Source of the DNA: an uncultured Capnocytophaga sp.
Lineage (GTDB): Bacteria; Bacteroidota; Bacteroidia; Flavobacteriales; Flavobacteriaceae
Assembly: GCF_937936315.1 (NCBI RefSeq)
Contig: NZ_CALGWU010000013.1
Location: forward strand, 1-47,107
Length of the DNA: 47,107 nt
Direction of reading: 5' to 3'
Shown here: positions 25,150-33,847 of the stretch, in pieces
Position numbering within the stretch: position 1 is the stretch's first letter
Layout: each line of letters opens with the position of its first letter
The notes under the pieces: generated by a model
The model's input: the letters and a program-made list of their open reading frames with translations, nothing else
What the model was told of the DNA's origin: nothing
Database searches by the model: none
Translations under genes and position numbers: made by a program

Positions 25150-25476
25150 ATGGGAAGAGCTACCGACGAAATTAAAAATATACTACGCGGAAAGTTTTTT
25201 GTAGGCAAAGACGCTTTTAAAAGCTGGATGTTTGTAGGCTTTCTGTTTGTGCTGATTATCATAGTGATTACCAGCTCGCAGCGGGTAGATGCTAAAGTAC
25301 ACCAAATAGCCAAACTGAATGAAGAGGTGAATGAACTCAAAAGTCAGTTTGTGGATGTGCGTTCGCGTTTGCAGAAAGTGCGATTAGAATCCTCATTGTT
25401 AGAACAATTAGATTCTAAAGGGCTCAAACAGCCTGAAAAACCACCACAAAAAATCAAAGTAATCGTAGAAGAATAA
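25150..25476 (+). CDS. ftsL: FtsL-like cell division protein
   Basis: This 108-residue bitopic protein has a short cytoplasmic part (about 1-27), one membrane helix (about 28-47, FVGFLFVLIIIVITSS) and a periplasmic heptad-rich helix (about 55-92) that suggests a coiled coil. The position between rsmH and ftsI and this topology identify it as the FtsL equivalent, which pairs with FtsB in the divisome to activate septal wall synthesis. Sequence alone is weakly conserved in this family, so the call depends on context. Bacteroidota versions are often annotated only as FtsL-like. Confidence 0.85.
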   Translation: MGRATDEIKNILRGKFFVGKDAFKSWMFVGFLFVLIIIVITSSQRVDAKVHQIAKLNEEVNELKSQFVDVRSRLQKVRLESSLLEQLDSKGLKQPEKPPQKIKVIVEE

Positions 25477-25500
25477 CATAACAAATAAGGAGATAAAGCA

Positions 25501-27519
25501 TTGGAAAAAAGCGACAAAAAAATAACAGCTCGCACTTATTTCGTAGCATTGGTAATCCTGCTAATGATTGTAGTGATTGCCATAAAACTTATCAAAATAC
25601 AAATAGAAGGAGAGGAATATCGCGCCAAAGTAGATGAAACTACCTTGCGCGAGGCTGATATTATCCCCAGTCAGGGCAATTTGTATTCCGATGATGGGAG
25701 TTTATTGGCTACCTCGGTAACTCGTTACGATATTCGTTGGGATGGGATAGCCCCTTCTAAAGCCAATTTCAACAAATATGTAAAGCCGTTGAGCGATTCC
25801 CTTTCAAAGATGTTTGGTCGTCCAAGTAACTACTATTTGAATCTACTTAAAAAAGAGCGCAATTTAAAGAACAGATATCTACTGATAGCCAGTAACTTAG
25901 GTTATAGTGAATACGCGCGTATCAAAAAATTTCCACTGTTTGACAAAGGTCCTTACAAAGGGGGAATTATTATAGAGAAAAACATCAAACGCGAATATCC
26001 ATTAGGAGGGATTGCACACCGCAGTATCGGCTATGCCCGTACCGATGAAACTGGTTACACTACCCGTGTAGGGCTTGAAGGTGCTTATGCCAATTACCTT
26101 TTGGGTACTAAAGGACGACGCTTAGAGCAGAAAATTGCCAAAGGACAGTGGAAACTCGCCAGTGGGTTTGATATTATAGAACCTAAAGATGGTTATGATG
26201 TAGTCTCTACTATCAATATCAACATACAAGATATTGCACACCACGCACTGCTCACCCAGCTTAAGAAATACAAAGCTCAGCACGGCTGTGTGATTGTAAT
26301 GGAAGTGAGTACAGGCGAGATAAAAGCTATTTCCAATCTTGAGTTAAACAAAAAAACCGACACCTATACCGAGCGTTATAACTTTGCCATAGGCGAAGCT
26401 CACGAACCTGGATCAGTATTCAAATTGATGACAGTTGTCGCTGCTATGGAAACCCGCAATATCGACACCACTTATGTAGTGGATATAAAAGACGGGAAAC
26501 AACAATACTACGATAAGACTTTTCAGGATTCACAACATCACTTCACAGGGCGCATTAGCTTAAACAAAGCCTTTTCGGTATCCTCAAACGTGGGGATGAC
26601 CGAGTTAGTACATTCGCTATTTGCGAAAAACCCTTCAGATTTTACCACCCAATTGCTAAGTATGAACCTCAACCAGCAGTTAGGTTTGCCCATATTAGGA
26701 GAAGGAGAGCCTTTTATTCCTACACCACGCGACAAACTATGGAGTGGGGTAACCCTCGAATCTATGTCGATAGGTTATGCCGTAAAAATCACCCCCTTGC
26801 AGAGCTTGGCTTTCTACAACGCTATTGCCAATGGAGGTGTGATGGTAAAACCACGAATGATCAAAGAAGTAAAAGAATGGAACAAAGCAATAGAAAAGTT
26901 CAATGTTGAGATTATCAACGGAAAAGTGTGCTCTAAACAAACAGCTGATAAAGCTAAGGGAATGCTCGCCGATGTGGTGAGACGCTCATACGGATCAGGA
27001 CACCGCCTTTATTCTCCCGATTTTTCGATGGCAGGCAAAACAGGAACTGCTCGTAAGAACTATGCCAACGCCGATGCAAGTAAACTGAGTTATATCTCCT
27101 CGTTTGCAGGTTTTTTCCCAGTAGACAACCCAAAATATTCTTGTATAGTAGTCATTCACGAACCCGACCGCAGTGTGGGGATTTATGGTGCTGATGTATC
27201 GGGACCTGTATTCAAAAGTATAGCCCATAAAATCTATACTAATTCACTGTTGATGGACACCGTAGAAGATGTAGAAAATGTATCGGAAAAGACTACTAAA
27301 AACTATGAAGATTACTACGCTAAGGCTGCAAAATACAAAACTGTAATGCCCGATCTTACGGGTATGAATGTAATGGACGCCATTGCCCTACTCGAAAATA
27401 TGGGCTTACGAGTAAAATTTTCGGGCGAAGGCAAAGTAAGTAGCCAATCGGTTGCCAAAGGCACCAAAGTAGCGCGCAATACCATAGTAGTTTTGCAGTG
27501 TGGAGAATTAACTAATTAA
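25501..27519 (+). CDS. ftsI: Septal peptidoglycan transpeptidase FtsI (PBP3) with PASTA domain
   Basis: The 672-residue class B penicillin-binding protein has an N-terminal membrane anchor (about 12-31), a dimerisation region, and a transpeptidase domain with Ser305-x-x-Lys308 (EPGSVFKL), Ser361-Ser362-Asn363 (SVSSN) and Lys513-Thr-Gly (AGKTGTA). A single PASTA domain lies near 605-670. It cross-links septal peptidoglycan. The start is TTG, supported by a clear AGGAG sequence eight bases upstream, which is unusual here, where most genes lack such a site. No ATG is available before the membrane anchor. It sits 24 bases after ftsL and 4 before murE. Confidence 0.95.
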   Translation: MEKSDKKITARTYFVALVILLMIVVIAIKLIKIQIEGEEYRAKVDETTLREADIIPSQGNLYSDDGSLLATSVTRYDIRWDGIAPSKANFNKYVKPLSDSLSKMFGRPSNYYLNLLKKERNLKNRYLLIASNLGYSEYARIKKFPLFDKGPYKGGIIIEKNIKREYPLGGIAHRSIGYARTDETGYTTRVGLEGAYANYLLGTKGRRLEQKIAKGQWKLASGFDIIEPKDGYDVVSTININIQDIAHHALLTQLKKYKAQHGCVIVMEVSTGEIKAISNLELNKKTDTYTERYNFAIGEAHEPGSVFKLMTVVAAMETRNIDTTYVVDIKDGKQQYYDKTFQDSQHHFTGRISLNKAFSVSSNVGMTELVHSLFAKNPSDFTTQLLSMNLNQQLGLPILGEGEPFIPTPRDKLWSGVTLESMSIGYAVKITPLQSLAFYNAIANGGVMVKPRMIKEVKEWNKAIEKFNVEIINGKVCSKQTADKAKGMLADVVRRSYGSGHRLYSPDFSMAGKTGTARKNYANADASKLSYISSFAGFFPVDNPKYSCIVVIHEPDRSVGIYGADVSGPVFKSIAHKIYTNSLLMDTVEDVENVSEKTTKNYEDYYAKAAKYKTVMPDLTGMNVMDAIALLENMGLRVKFSGEGKVSSQSVAKGTKVARNTIVVLQCGELTN

Positions 27520-27523
27520 CATT

Positions 27524-28984
27524 ATGAATTTAAAAACATTACTTAAAAACATCTCTATAAAGGCTTCTCTTTATGAAGAAGATAAACCTATTACTTCCGT
27601 TTGCTTTGATTCTCGCAAGGTAGAAAAAGGAAGTATGTTTGTTGCTATTTCTGGCACTCAATCTAACGGACACGAATATATAGACCAAGCCACTCGCAGT
27701 GGGGCAACCGCTATCGTCTGTGAGCAATTACCCCAATTGCTCTTCCCTGATGTGAGCTATATCATTGTACCTAATACCCATAGTGCCTTAGCTCTTATCG
27801 CTGCTAACTTCTATGGCAATCCTTCCGAAAAACTTACCTTAGTAGGTGTTACAGGCACTAACGGAAAGACTACTATTGCAACGCTTCTCTACCAATTGTT
27901 TAGAAAAGCAGGACAAAAAGCAGGCTTGCTCTCTACCGTAGCAGTATACGTAGATGACCAGCGTTTTGAAGCTACTCACACCACCCCCGACCCTCTTCAA
28001 CTGAATTATTATCTGCATTTAATGGTAGAACAAGGGGTGAAATACTGCTTTATGGAAGTCAGTTCGCACGGTATCGACCAGCATCGCACCGAAGGGCTAC
28101 AGTTTGCAGGTGGTATTTTCACTAATCTCACCCGTGATCACCTCGACTATCACAAAACCTTCGCTGCCTATCGCGATGTGAAAAAGCGTTTCTTTGATGC
28201 GTTGCCTGCTACCGCTTTTGCCTTAGTAAACAACGATGATAAAAATGGGGCTTTTATGCTACAAAACACCAAAGCCCAAAAGAAAACTTACGCTCTCAAA
28301 ACCTATTCAGATTATAAAGCTTATATCATCGAAAGCAGATTTGACGGCTTGTTGTTGCGCATAAATCAGCACGAGGTATGGACAAAACTCATAGGGGAGT
28401 TCAATGCCTATAACCTTTTGGCGGTATATGCAGCAGCTACACTTTTAGGTATTGACGAACTTGAGGCGCTTACACTCATCAGTGCTATAGAACCGGTAAC
28501 AGGGCGCTTTCAGTACGCCGTATCGGCTACGGGAGTAATTACCATCGTAGATTACGCTCATACTCCCGATGCCCTTGAAAACGTTCTAAAAACCATCAAC
28601 GATATACGCACTCACAACGAGACACTTACTACTGTAGTGGGCTGTGGGGGCAATCGCGACAAAGGCAAACGCCCTATAATGGCTGATATCGCTACAACCC
28701 TCAGCGATAATGTCATCCTCACTTCCGACAACCCTCGGAACGAAGAACCTGAGACGATTCTTGCCGAAATGGAACAAGGGGTACAGCCACAACACTTCCA
28801 CAAAGTACAAACCATTACCGACCGTCGTCAGGCAATACAATCCGTTTGTAAGAACGCCAAAAAAGGAGATATCATCCTCATCGCCGGTAAGGGACACGAA
28901 ACTTACCAAGAAATTAAAGGCGTAAAACACCATTTTGACGACTTTGAAACCGTCCGCGAGTTTTTGGAATTGTACAAGAAGTAG
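27524..28984 (+). CDS. murE: UDP-MurNAc-tripeptide synthetase, meso-DAP adding
   Basis: The 486-residue Mur ligase adds the third amino acid to UDP-MurNAc-L-Ala-D-Glu in the cytoplasm. The ATP-binding loop is GVTGTNGKTT (108-117), followed by the TTPDPLQL substrate segment and NLTRDHLDYH. The DNPR motif (402-405, SDNPRNEEPE) marks the meso-diaminopimelate-adding type. It follows ftsI by 4 bases in the dcw cluster. The next genes are not mraY and murD as usual; a strong terminator follows 28 bases after the stop. Confidence 0.97.
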   Translation: MNLKTLLKNISIKASLYEEDKPITSVCFDSRKVEKGSMFVAISGTQSNGHEYIDQATRSGATAIVCEQLPQLLFPDVSYIIVPNTHSALALIAANFYGNPSEKLTLVGVTGTNGKTTIATLLYQLFRKAGQKAGLLSTVAVYVDDQRFEATHTTPDPLQLNYYLHLMVEQGVKYCFMEVSSHGIDQHRTEGLQFAGGIFTNLTRDHLDYHKTFAAYRDVKKRFFDALPATAFALVNNDDKNGAFMLQNTKAQKKTYALKTYSDYKAYIIESRFDGLLLRINQHEVWTKLIGEFNAYNLLAVYAAATLLGIDELEALTLISAIEPVTGRFQYAVSATGVITIVDYAHTPDALENVLKTINDIRTHNETLTTVVGCGGNRDKGKRPIMADIATTLSDNVILTSDNPRNEEPETILAEMEQGVQPQHFHKVQTITDRRQAIQSVCKNAKKGDIILIAGKGHETYQEIKGVKHHFDDFETVREFLELYKK

Positions 28985-29012
28985 GAGTTAGGAATTACGA
29001 ATTAGAAATTAG
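28984..29012. repeat. ATTAGAAATTAG-type repeat after murE
   Basis: GAGTTAGGAATTACGAATTAGAA-like units, the same family as those after the lipoprotein and xth genes, fill the space between the murE stop and its terminator. Confidence 0.55.
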
Positions 29013-29054
29013 ACTTTGCTAAGAGTTTTAGGACTCTTAGCAAAGTTTTTTTTA
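29013..29054 (+). terminator. Strong terminator after murE
   Basis: A perfect 14-bp stem joins ACTTTGCTAAGAGT (29013-29026) and ACTCTTAGCAAAGT (29033-29046) with a 6-base loop, followed by a long T-run. It ends the dcw transcript and sits five bases before the operator-like palindrome of the next gene. Confidence 0.9.
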
Positions 29055-29058
29055 TACT

Positions 29059-29094
29059 GTATCACGAAATGGTACACCTCCCTCTTTACCTTTG
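29059..29094 (+). promoter_or_regulatory. Promoter with palindromic operator, first FtsK-like gene
   Basis: GTATCACGAAATGGTAC (29059-29075) is a palindrome GTATCA-N5-TGATAC with one mismatch. The -7 element TACCTTTG (29087-29094) follows after 11 bases. The palindrome covers the place where the -33 contact is expected, which is a typical repressor site. The same arrangement with identical spacing stands before the second FtsK-like gene at 34693-34728. Confidence 0.65.
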
Positions 29095-29121
29095 CCGCAT
29101 CAAACTAAAAGTTTCTAACAA

Positions 29122-30861
29122 ATGAAAAAAAATACACTATCATTGCAGTTGCCTATAGCGCTGCTCAGTAAGTCTAAAGTAACGATGCGTGCACTTTTAG
29201 AGCGCGAAGTAGCACAACAAGAGTGTTATATTAAAGAAACTCTCAAAGCCATTGAGATACCTTTTAAAGGCTCACTACACCCGAAAATAGACAGAAGGCA
29301 AACCATCTTTTCAATAAAGATGAAACCTTATTTCAGTGATGAGGATTTTGAAAAAGTACAAAAAGCCTTCCCAAAAGGTTATGTATTACCTCATTACAAT
29401 TTTGTAGGCGAAGAGGTGACTTCACGTTTCGTACAGATAGTTATCCCTAATAAAACTACTCATTTCGTATACCTGAGTGAAATATTCAGTTCTAAGCAGT
29501 TCAAACAGTCAGCAATGCCTTTACCTATTGCTTTAGGAATGAACGAAAAAGTTCTTCATTTGATTGATTTAACGACTGAAGCACATTTGGCTATTCAAGC
29601 CGATGACCCTACCTATCGGCGCAAATTACAACAGCTTGTATTGCTATCCTTGCTTTACAAACACAGTCCAGAAACGCTCAAAATAGTGTGGATAGGAAGA
29701 GCTGACGATTGCCCGCCTGCGATGTTGCAAGTTATAACACCTTATGCGTTTAGCACCGCTACTGATACTGAAGAAATTTTGCAATCCTTAGTAGATGAAA
29801 ACCAAAAACGCACAGAAAATGCTCTTTCTTCACCATATATAGTAGTCTTTATCAATGAGGCTGATACGCTTTTTGAGAAACATTTTCTACTTTTAAATGC
29901 TTTGAAAGATAGCCAAGCGCAGGGTATTTATATTGTGGGTATTTCGGAAGTATTTGAGAGGAAAAGCATTACCGTAAAACAGCTACTTGATTATCGTTTG
30001 CTCTTTAACAATTTGCTATGGGTTCACGAAGATGGAGCAATAGGCTATGAGCGCACTTCTCTTCTGTTACCCTTTTTTGAAGAAGAGGTTTTTGACAAGA
30101 TCATACAATTTAGAGAAGGAAAAATAAAAGTACCACCAGAAGAATTGCTTTCAGAGAGAGCTGAAACTCTACAAAAACAAATAGCACAGATATTAGAAAA
30201 TAGGAGTAATATTCTTTTAGAACGAAAGACTTTAAAAGACCTTAAAAAGTCTTTGCATACCCCCTTGGTAATGAGAAGCCTGCTGTGTAGTACAGATGGT
30301 GCAATAGTTCTTCCACTAAATGTAATTAGAGGGTATTTTTCTCGATTATTACAAACGAAACTATTTAATGAAATGCTTGGCAGAGTTATGGATAATATTA
30401 CCTATTTTGCAGGAGAAACACCTAAGAAGTTAGGTAGTATAACTCATTTTGAAATACTTAAAGAAAGCAAACAGATACTTATTGATGGTGAACCCTTACA
30501 CACTCACTCTATAGGAGATAGTTTAGCGCCTTTTATTGTAGAAGATGACTATGATATACTCAACCCAATAGCCGTCACTCCTGAGAAAGTGGTATGCCCA
30601 TTGTTAGACACTTTACCTAATGCTACTTATCCACAGTTGAGCCTTATTGTAAAGAAGTTACGAGAAGTTGAGCCAATACCTTCTAATTTAGAAGAGAAAG
30701 CACTGTTAGTACACAAGCTTTTTAACAATTCAATTTTCACTTGGCAGCTTTCACCTATAGCATTGCTTTCGGAAATAGAAATCCTATTGTCGCAAGTTAA
30801 TTTTGAGCTGATTAACAAGAAGTTTCTTAGATGCCGTCAAAAGTCAGCAGTAGGTAGTTAG
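29122..30861 (+). CDS. FtsK-related protein lacking Walker A, 579 aa
   Basis: The N-terminal part follows the FtsK motor order. An alpha-domain-like region (about 20-105) is followed by VQIVIPNKTTHFVYLSEIF (104-122), which parallels the FtsK segment before the motor, and AMPLPIALGMNEK (131-143), the conserved PLPIALG strand. The Walker A place (about 158-167) reads IQADDPTYRR, with no GxxxxGKS/T. Walker B is present as PYIVVFINEAD (238-248). A coiled-coil-like helix (about 325-385) and an unassigned C-terminal part follow, without the FtsK gamma domain. It should not hydrolyse ATP as FtsK does. It has its own operator-bearing promoter and lies 114 bases before a nuclease-like gene. Function unknown. 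Confidence 0.7.
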   Translation: MKKNTLSLQLPIALLSKSKVTMRALLEREVAQQECYIKETLKAIEIPFKGSLHPKIDRRQTIFSIKMKPYFSDEDFEKVQKAFPKGYVLPHYNFVGEEVTSRFVQIVIPNKTTHFVYLSEIFSSKQFKQSAMPLPIALGMNEKVLHLIDLTTEAHLAIQADDPTYRRKLQQLVLLSLLYKHSPETLKIVWIGRADDCPPAMLQVITPYAFSTATDTEEILQSLVDENQKRTENALSSPYIVVFINEADTLFEKHFLLLNALKDSQAQGIYIVGISEVFERKSITVKQLLDYRLLFNNLLWVHEDGAIGYERTSLLLPFFEEEVFDKIIQFREGKIKVPPEELLSERAETLQKQIAQILENRSNILLERKTLKDLKKSLHTPLVMRSLLCSTDGAIVLPLNVIRGYFSRLLQTKLFNEMLGRVMDNITYFAGETPKKLGSITHFEILKESKQILIDGEPLHTHSIGDSLAPFIVEDDYDILNPIAVTPEKVVCPLLDTLPNATYPQLSLIVKKLREVEPIPSNLEEKALLVHKLFNNSIFTWQLSPIALLSEIEILLSQVNFELINKKFLRCRQKSAVGS

Positions 30862-30936
30862 AAAGCGTTCTCAAGCTCTTAATAATAAAATTATGTAAAC
30901 ATTTAACAAAAAAATGTATGAATGCTAAAAAAATTA

Positions 30937-30953
30937 TACTTTTGAGGCGTTAA
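30937..30953 (+). promoter_or_regulatory. Shared promoter motif, 439-aa nuclease-like gene
   Basis: TACTTTTGAGGCGTTAA begins with a TAnnTTTG -7 element and continues with a conserved GGCGTTAA start region. Close copies stand before three other genes (32374, 33812 and 36632). A clear -33 TTG is not visible here. Confidence 0.6.
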
Positions 30954-30974
30954 ATTAATAACCATATAAAAAAA

Positions 30975-32294
30975 ATGAGAAATTTACAAAAAGAACAAGA
31001 GTTCAAACAGTGGCTAAAAGAAAATCGTTATGACGACAGAACAATTGATAGCCGTATTACCAATTGCAAAAAGGTAAATGAAAAGTACGACTTGTACGAG
31101 TATTTTACTAAGGGGAATACCCAAGAAATTTATAGACTCTTTACCTATACTACCAAGGATATGGATAGTGGTTTAAAACCATTACATAATATACCTATCA
31201 ATGGTAATCCTTACGCAGGTACTCATACCTATAAATCTGCTATAAAACTCTATTTTGCTTTTTTGGCTGAAGAGTTTAAAGAGAAAGAAACATTTGGTAA
31301 CATTTTTATGGAAGAAGCTTTTAAAGCCTACTTACCTAAAAATGGAGTGGAAAAAAGTGTTAGTAATTATCTAAGTTACATAAAAAATGTAGACCGTTTA
31401 TTCGAATATAAACTATTCCCTATTATTAAGGAAATTTATGAATCTCAAAACTTTGAGGCTCTTAATAGATTGAGAGAACAAGGAGATGATTATTTAGGCG
31501 AAACTTTTAAAGGATTAAAAAACTTGAAGGATTATAGGTCTGGCTTCAAAAAATATCTTTATTTTATAGAGGATAGTATAGCTGATGTTGTAGAAGCTAC
31601 TCCTGACACTGTTAACAAAATAGTCAATGACCTTGTTGATGAAGAAATAGACGAGGTTACTACTGAAATAAAAGACAGTTACACTCACGAAGATATTCGC
31701 AAAAACTTCTTTTTTAGATTGATTAGTCAGAATCGTTTTAATCAAAAGAGTGATTTTTACTTCCCTATCCGATTTATCCAACAGTATTTTTATAAAACTA
31801 ATGATAAAGAATACTTTAACAATATTATCAATCAGCAAATTGATGGTATTCGCTTCTTTTATGCTAAAAATTCAGATGAATTTAAGCATTTAAAAGAACT
31901 TAAAATTTCTGAAGACGGCAAGCTACTCATCAATGATAAAGTAGTTTTTTCAGAAGACTTTAAAAACAATAGTACTTATGTTCCTTTTGAAATTACAAAA
32001 CTTTCTGATATAGCTATTGATCACATAAAGCCTATGGACGCTATTCTTAGCGAGCTAAAGAAAGCTGATTATTGTGAGTTAGAAAAAATTACTACCTCTT
32101 TAAATAAAGGATTACATAGCAGAACTTATACAAAATTAGCTGCAAGAGGTACTAAACTTTCTAACAATAAAGACTTTATAAATAGTATTGACAAAGGAGA
32201 ACTCAAAAGAGAGTTTGAAGATATTGTAAATAGAATGCAGTTGCAGTTAATGCACAAAAAGCATAATAACTACAAACGCAATAAGGTTAAGTAG
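30975..32294 (+). CDS. Putative nuclease-like protein with DHIKP motif, 439 aa
   Basis: I do not know a named family for this protein. The N-terminal 200 residues look like two related helical modules: EFKQWLKENRYDDRTIDSRI ending in AIKLYFAFLAEEF, then FKAYLPKNGVEKSVSNYLSY ending in GFKKYLYFIED. This resembles the SAM-like module found at the front of some restriction proteins and integrases. An acidic hinge (about 215-235) follows. The C-terminal half has FYFPIRFIQQYF and LSDIAIDHIKPMDAIL (about 350-366), whose DHIKP resembles the His motif of HNH enzymes without zinc cysteines. The composition is strongly AT-rich. It stands alone between its own promoter and that of the next gene. Confidence 0.65.
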   Translation: MRNLQKEQEFKQWLKENRYDDRTIDSRITNCKKVNEKYDLYEYFTKGNTQEIYRLFTYTTKDMDSGLKPLHNIPINGNPYAGTHTYKSAIKLYFAFLAEEFKEKETFGNIFMEEAFKAYLPKNGVEKSVSNYLSYIKNVDRLFEYKLFPIIKEIYESQNFEALNRLREQGDDYLGETFKGLKNLKDYRSGFKKYLYFIEDSIADVVEATPDTVNKIVNDLVDEEIDEVTTEIKDSYTHEDIRKNFFFRLISQNRFNQKSDFYFPIRFIQQYFYKTNDKEYFNNIINQQIDGIRFFYAKNSDEFKHLKELKISEDGKLLINDKVVFSEDFKNNSTYVPFEITKLSDIAIDHIKPMDAILSELKKADYCELEKITTSLNKGLHSRTYTKLAARGTKLSNNKDFINSIDKGELKREFEDIVNRMQLQLMHKKHNNYKRNKVK

Positions 32295-32349
32295 CAAATA
32301 TACCGCAACAAAATAATCACCCTAACACCCTAAATTCTAACATTTTATA

Positions 32350-32390
32350 TTTGGCAACAAGGAAAATAATTAGTACTTTTAGGGCGTTAA
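32350..32390 (+). promoter_or_regulatory. Shared promoter, PD-(D/E)XK-like gene
   Basis: TTTG (32350-32353) and TACTTTTA (32374-32381) are separated by 20 bases and continue with GGGCGTTAA. About 70 bases of this upstream region are clearly similar to 33757-33825, before the HNH gene, so the promoter region is duplicated. Confidence 0.65.
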
Positions 32391-32409
32391 TAAAAAAACA
32401 AAATTAAAT

Positions 32410-33405
32410 ATGTTAAATGCTGGCGAATCTTTGATTGAATCTTGGCTAAAACACATTAACAATTGTCAAGTAGTTCAGAAAAACTGGAAACCCTCAAAGT
32501 CTTGGGAAACTATCTCTGATAAAGAAATAGAAAGACTGTTAAAATATTTAGACAAGAAGTTTAAAGTCTTGAGCGGAAAAACTTATGAACAATTTTTCTC
32601 TCAAGGAGAAGTTGATTGTTTAGGAGTATCTCTAAAATTAAATGAAGATTTAAATCTTTCTTTTAATAAAATCTTCGCTGTAGAAATTGCTTTTCATGAA
32701 AATGGTTTAAACTATTCAGGAGGCTTAGAAGCTAATATTCTCAAATTAAAACAAAAACTTATCAGAAATGCTTTAAGTGTTTATAGATATTTTGGAATTA
32801 AAAATAAAGTTGAGATTATTTTTGCAACTCCAAAAACTATGAATACACATACAGTTAAATTACGAGAGGTAATAGAACAGATTTTTGTAGAATTTTCATT
32901 ATTAGGCTTTCAATATAACTTCAAACTATTTACAGATGAAGATTTCAATGATAAGATATTTCAAAAAGTAATCAATAAGATTGAAAACATTAATGATGAA
33001 TCAGAATTCTTTATAAGGAGTTTAAAACTTGCTAATATTTTTAATGAAAAAGTCATTGAAAAATCTGTAAAAGTAAATATACCTATGGAATATTCTAAAA
33101 TTACTGAAATTGGAGTAGGCGCACGCATTATCGAGATTTTCGAAAAGTTAGAAGCTGAGCAACGTCTTTCAGCTGAAGAAATTAGTAATCTTTGTTCTAA
33201 AGATTACTCAAACTCGATTTTTAAAATTAACTTTCCTTTATTAGTAAAGTATAAAGACGGAAGTGAGGCTTTTGTTAATAACTATAGAAGATACTATACC
33301 CAAACGTTTAAATTAGGAGGGAATGAGTATTTCTTATGTAGTCAATTGTATGATAGAAATCGTCCATATCTTGAAGAGTGGTTTCAAAAAGTAACTAAAA
33401 AGTAG
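32410..33405 (+). CDS. Putative PD-(D/E)XK restriction-like nuclease, 331 aa
   Basis: The N-terminal half shows the spacing of a PD-(D/E)XK core: Glu10 in an initial helix, then GEVDCLG with Asp69, then a hydrophobic strand FAVEIAFHENGL with Glu92. The third position is Ala-x-His rather than Lys, a variant seen in some endonucleases. A helix and strand pair (about 110-140, VEIIFATPK) completes the core. The C-terminal third (about 225-331) reads like a DNA-binding domain, with a helix-turn-helix-like AEEISNLCSKDYS and a final YFLCSQLYDRNRPYLEEWF segment. Restriction activity is inference from fold-like features. It has its own promoter and lies between the DHIKP protein and an IS-like element. 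Confidence 0.65.
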   Translation: MLNAGESLIESWLKHINNCQVVQKNWKPSKSWETISDKEIERLLKYLDKKFKVLSGKTYEQFFSQGEVDCLGVSLKLNEDLNLSFNKIFAVEIAFHENGLNYSGGLEANILKLKQKLIRNALSVYRYFGIKNKVEIIFATPKTMNTHTVKLREVIEQIFVEFSLLGFQYNFKLFTDEDFNDKIFQKVINKIENINDESEFFIRSLKLANIFNEKVIEKSVKVNIPMEYSKITEIGVGARIIEIFEKLEAEQRLSAEEISNLCSKDYSNSIFKINFPLLVKYKDGSEAFVNNYRRYYTQTFKLGGNEYFLCSQLYDRNRPYLEEWFQKVTKK

Positions 33406-33432
33406 AATTATTTTCTCAAACAACACTAAAAA

Positions 33433-33632
33433 GGTGCTGTCCAAAAAATCTCAAAATCACTTTTGCGTCGCTACACTTTGCCAAAATTTTAATTGCTTAT
33501 CGTGCTACGACCTTTGGCAAAGTTGATTACTCTAATTATCAACAGCTTTTGTAGTATGTTATGTAAGAAAGCCAGCTATAGCTGGGTATGTGCTGCAAAC
33601 ACCCACACAAATAAAACTTTTCGGACAGTCCC
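33433..33632. mobile_element. 200-bp element with IS-like inverted ends (MITE candidate)
   Basis: GGTGCTGTCC at the left and GGACAGTCCC at the right (complement GGGACTGTCC) are imperfect terminal inverted repeats flanked by A- and T-runs, like the ends of several insertion sequences. No open frame for a transposase lies between them. Inside, ACTTTGCCAAA (33475-33485) and TTTGGCAAAGT (33513-33523) form a perfect 11-bp inverted repeat. No target-site duplication is evident. It fills most of the 440-base gap between the PD-(D/E)XK-like and HNH genes; the rest of the gap holds another ACTTTGGCAAAGT palindrome (33674-33686) and the next promoter. Confidence 0.45.
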
Positions 33633-33787
33633 TTTTAAGAGGGGAAAGAGTATTCAGCCTTACGAAGTTCCACACTTTGGCAAAGTTTACAATATACTCT
33701 TTGCAGAAATAGAAAGACTATTATTTTTATTTAGTGAATGAACAGTGAAAAAAATTATCCTAATGTCCCAAATTTTAACATTTTATA

Positions 33788-33828
33788 TTTGGTAGCAAGA
33801 AAAATAGTTAGTACTTTTGGGGCGTTAA
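33788..33828 (+). promoter_or_regulatory. Shared promoter, HNH gene
   Basis: TTTG (33788-33791) and TACTTTTG (33812-33819) are 20 bases apart and continue GGGCGTTAATT. This matches the promoter of the PD-(D/E)XK-like gene base for base over most of its length. Confidence 0.65.
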
Positions 33829-33847
33829 TTAATAACCAAATAAAAAA

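Noticed and set aside
33493..33741. 82-codon open frame inside the gap before the HNH gene
   Set aside because: It runs across the right inverted end of the MITE candidate, has no promoter of its own and encodes a Cys-rich, low-complexity peptide with no family pattern.
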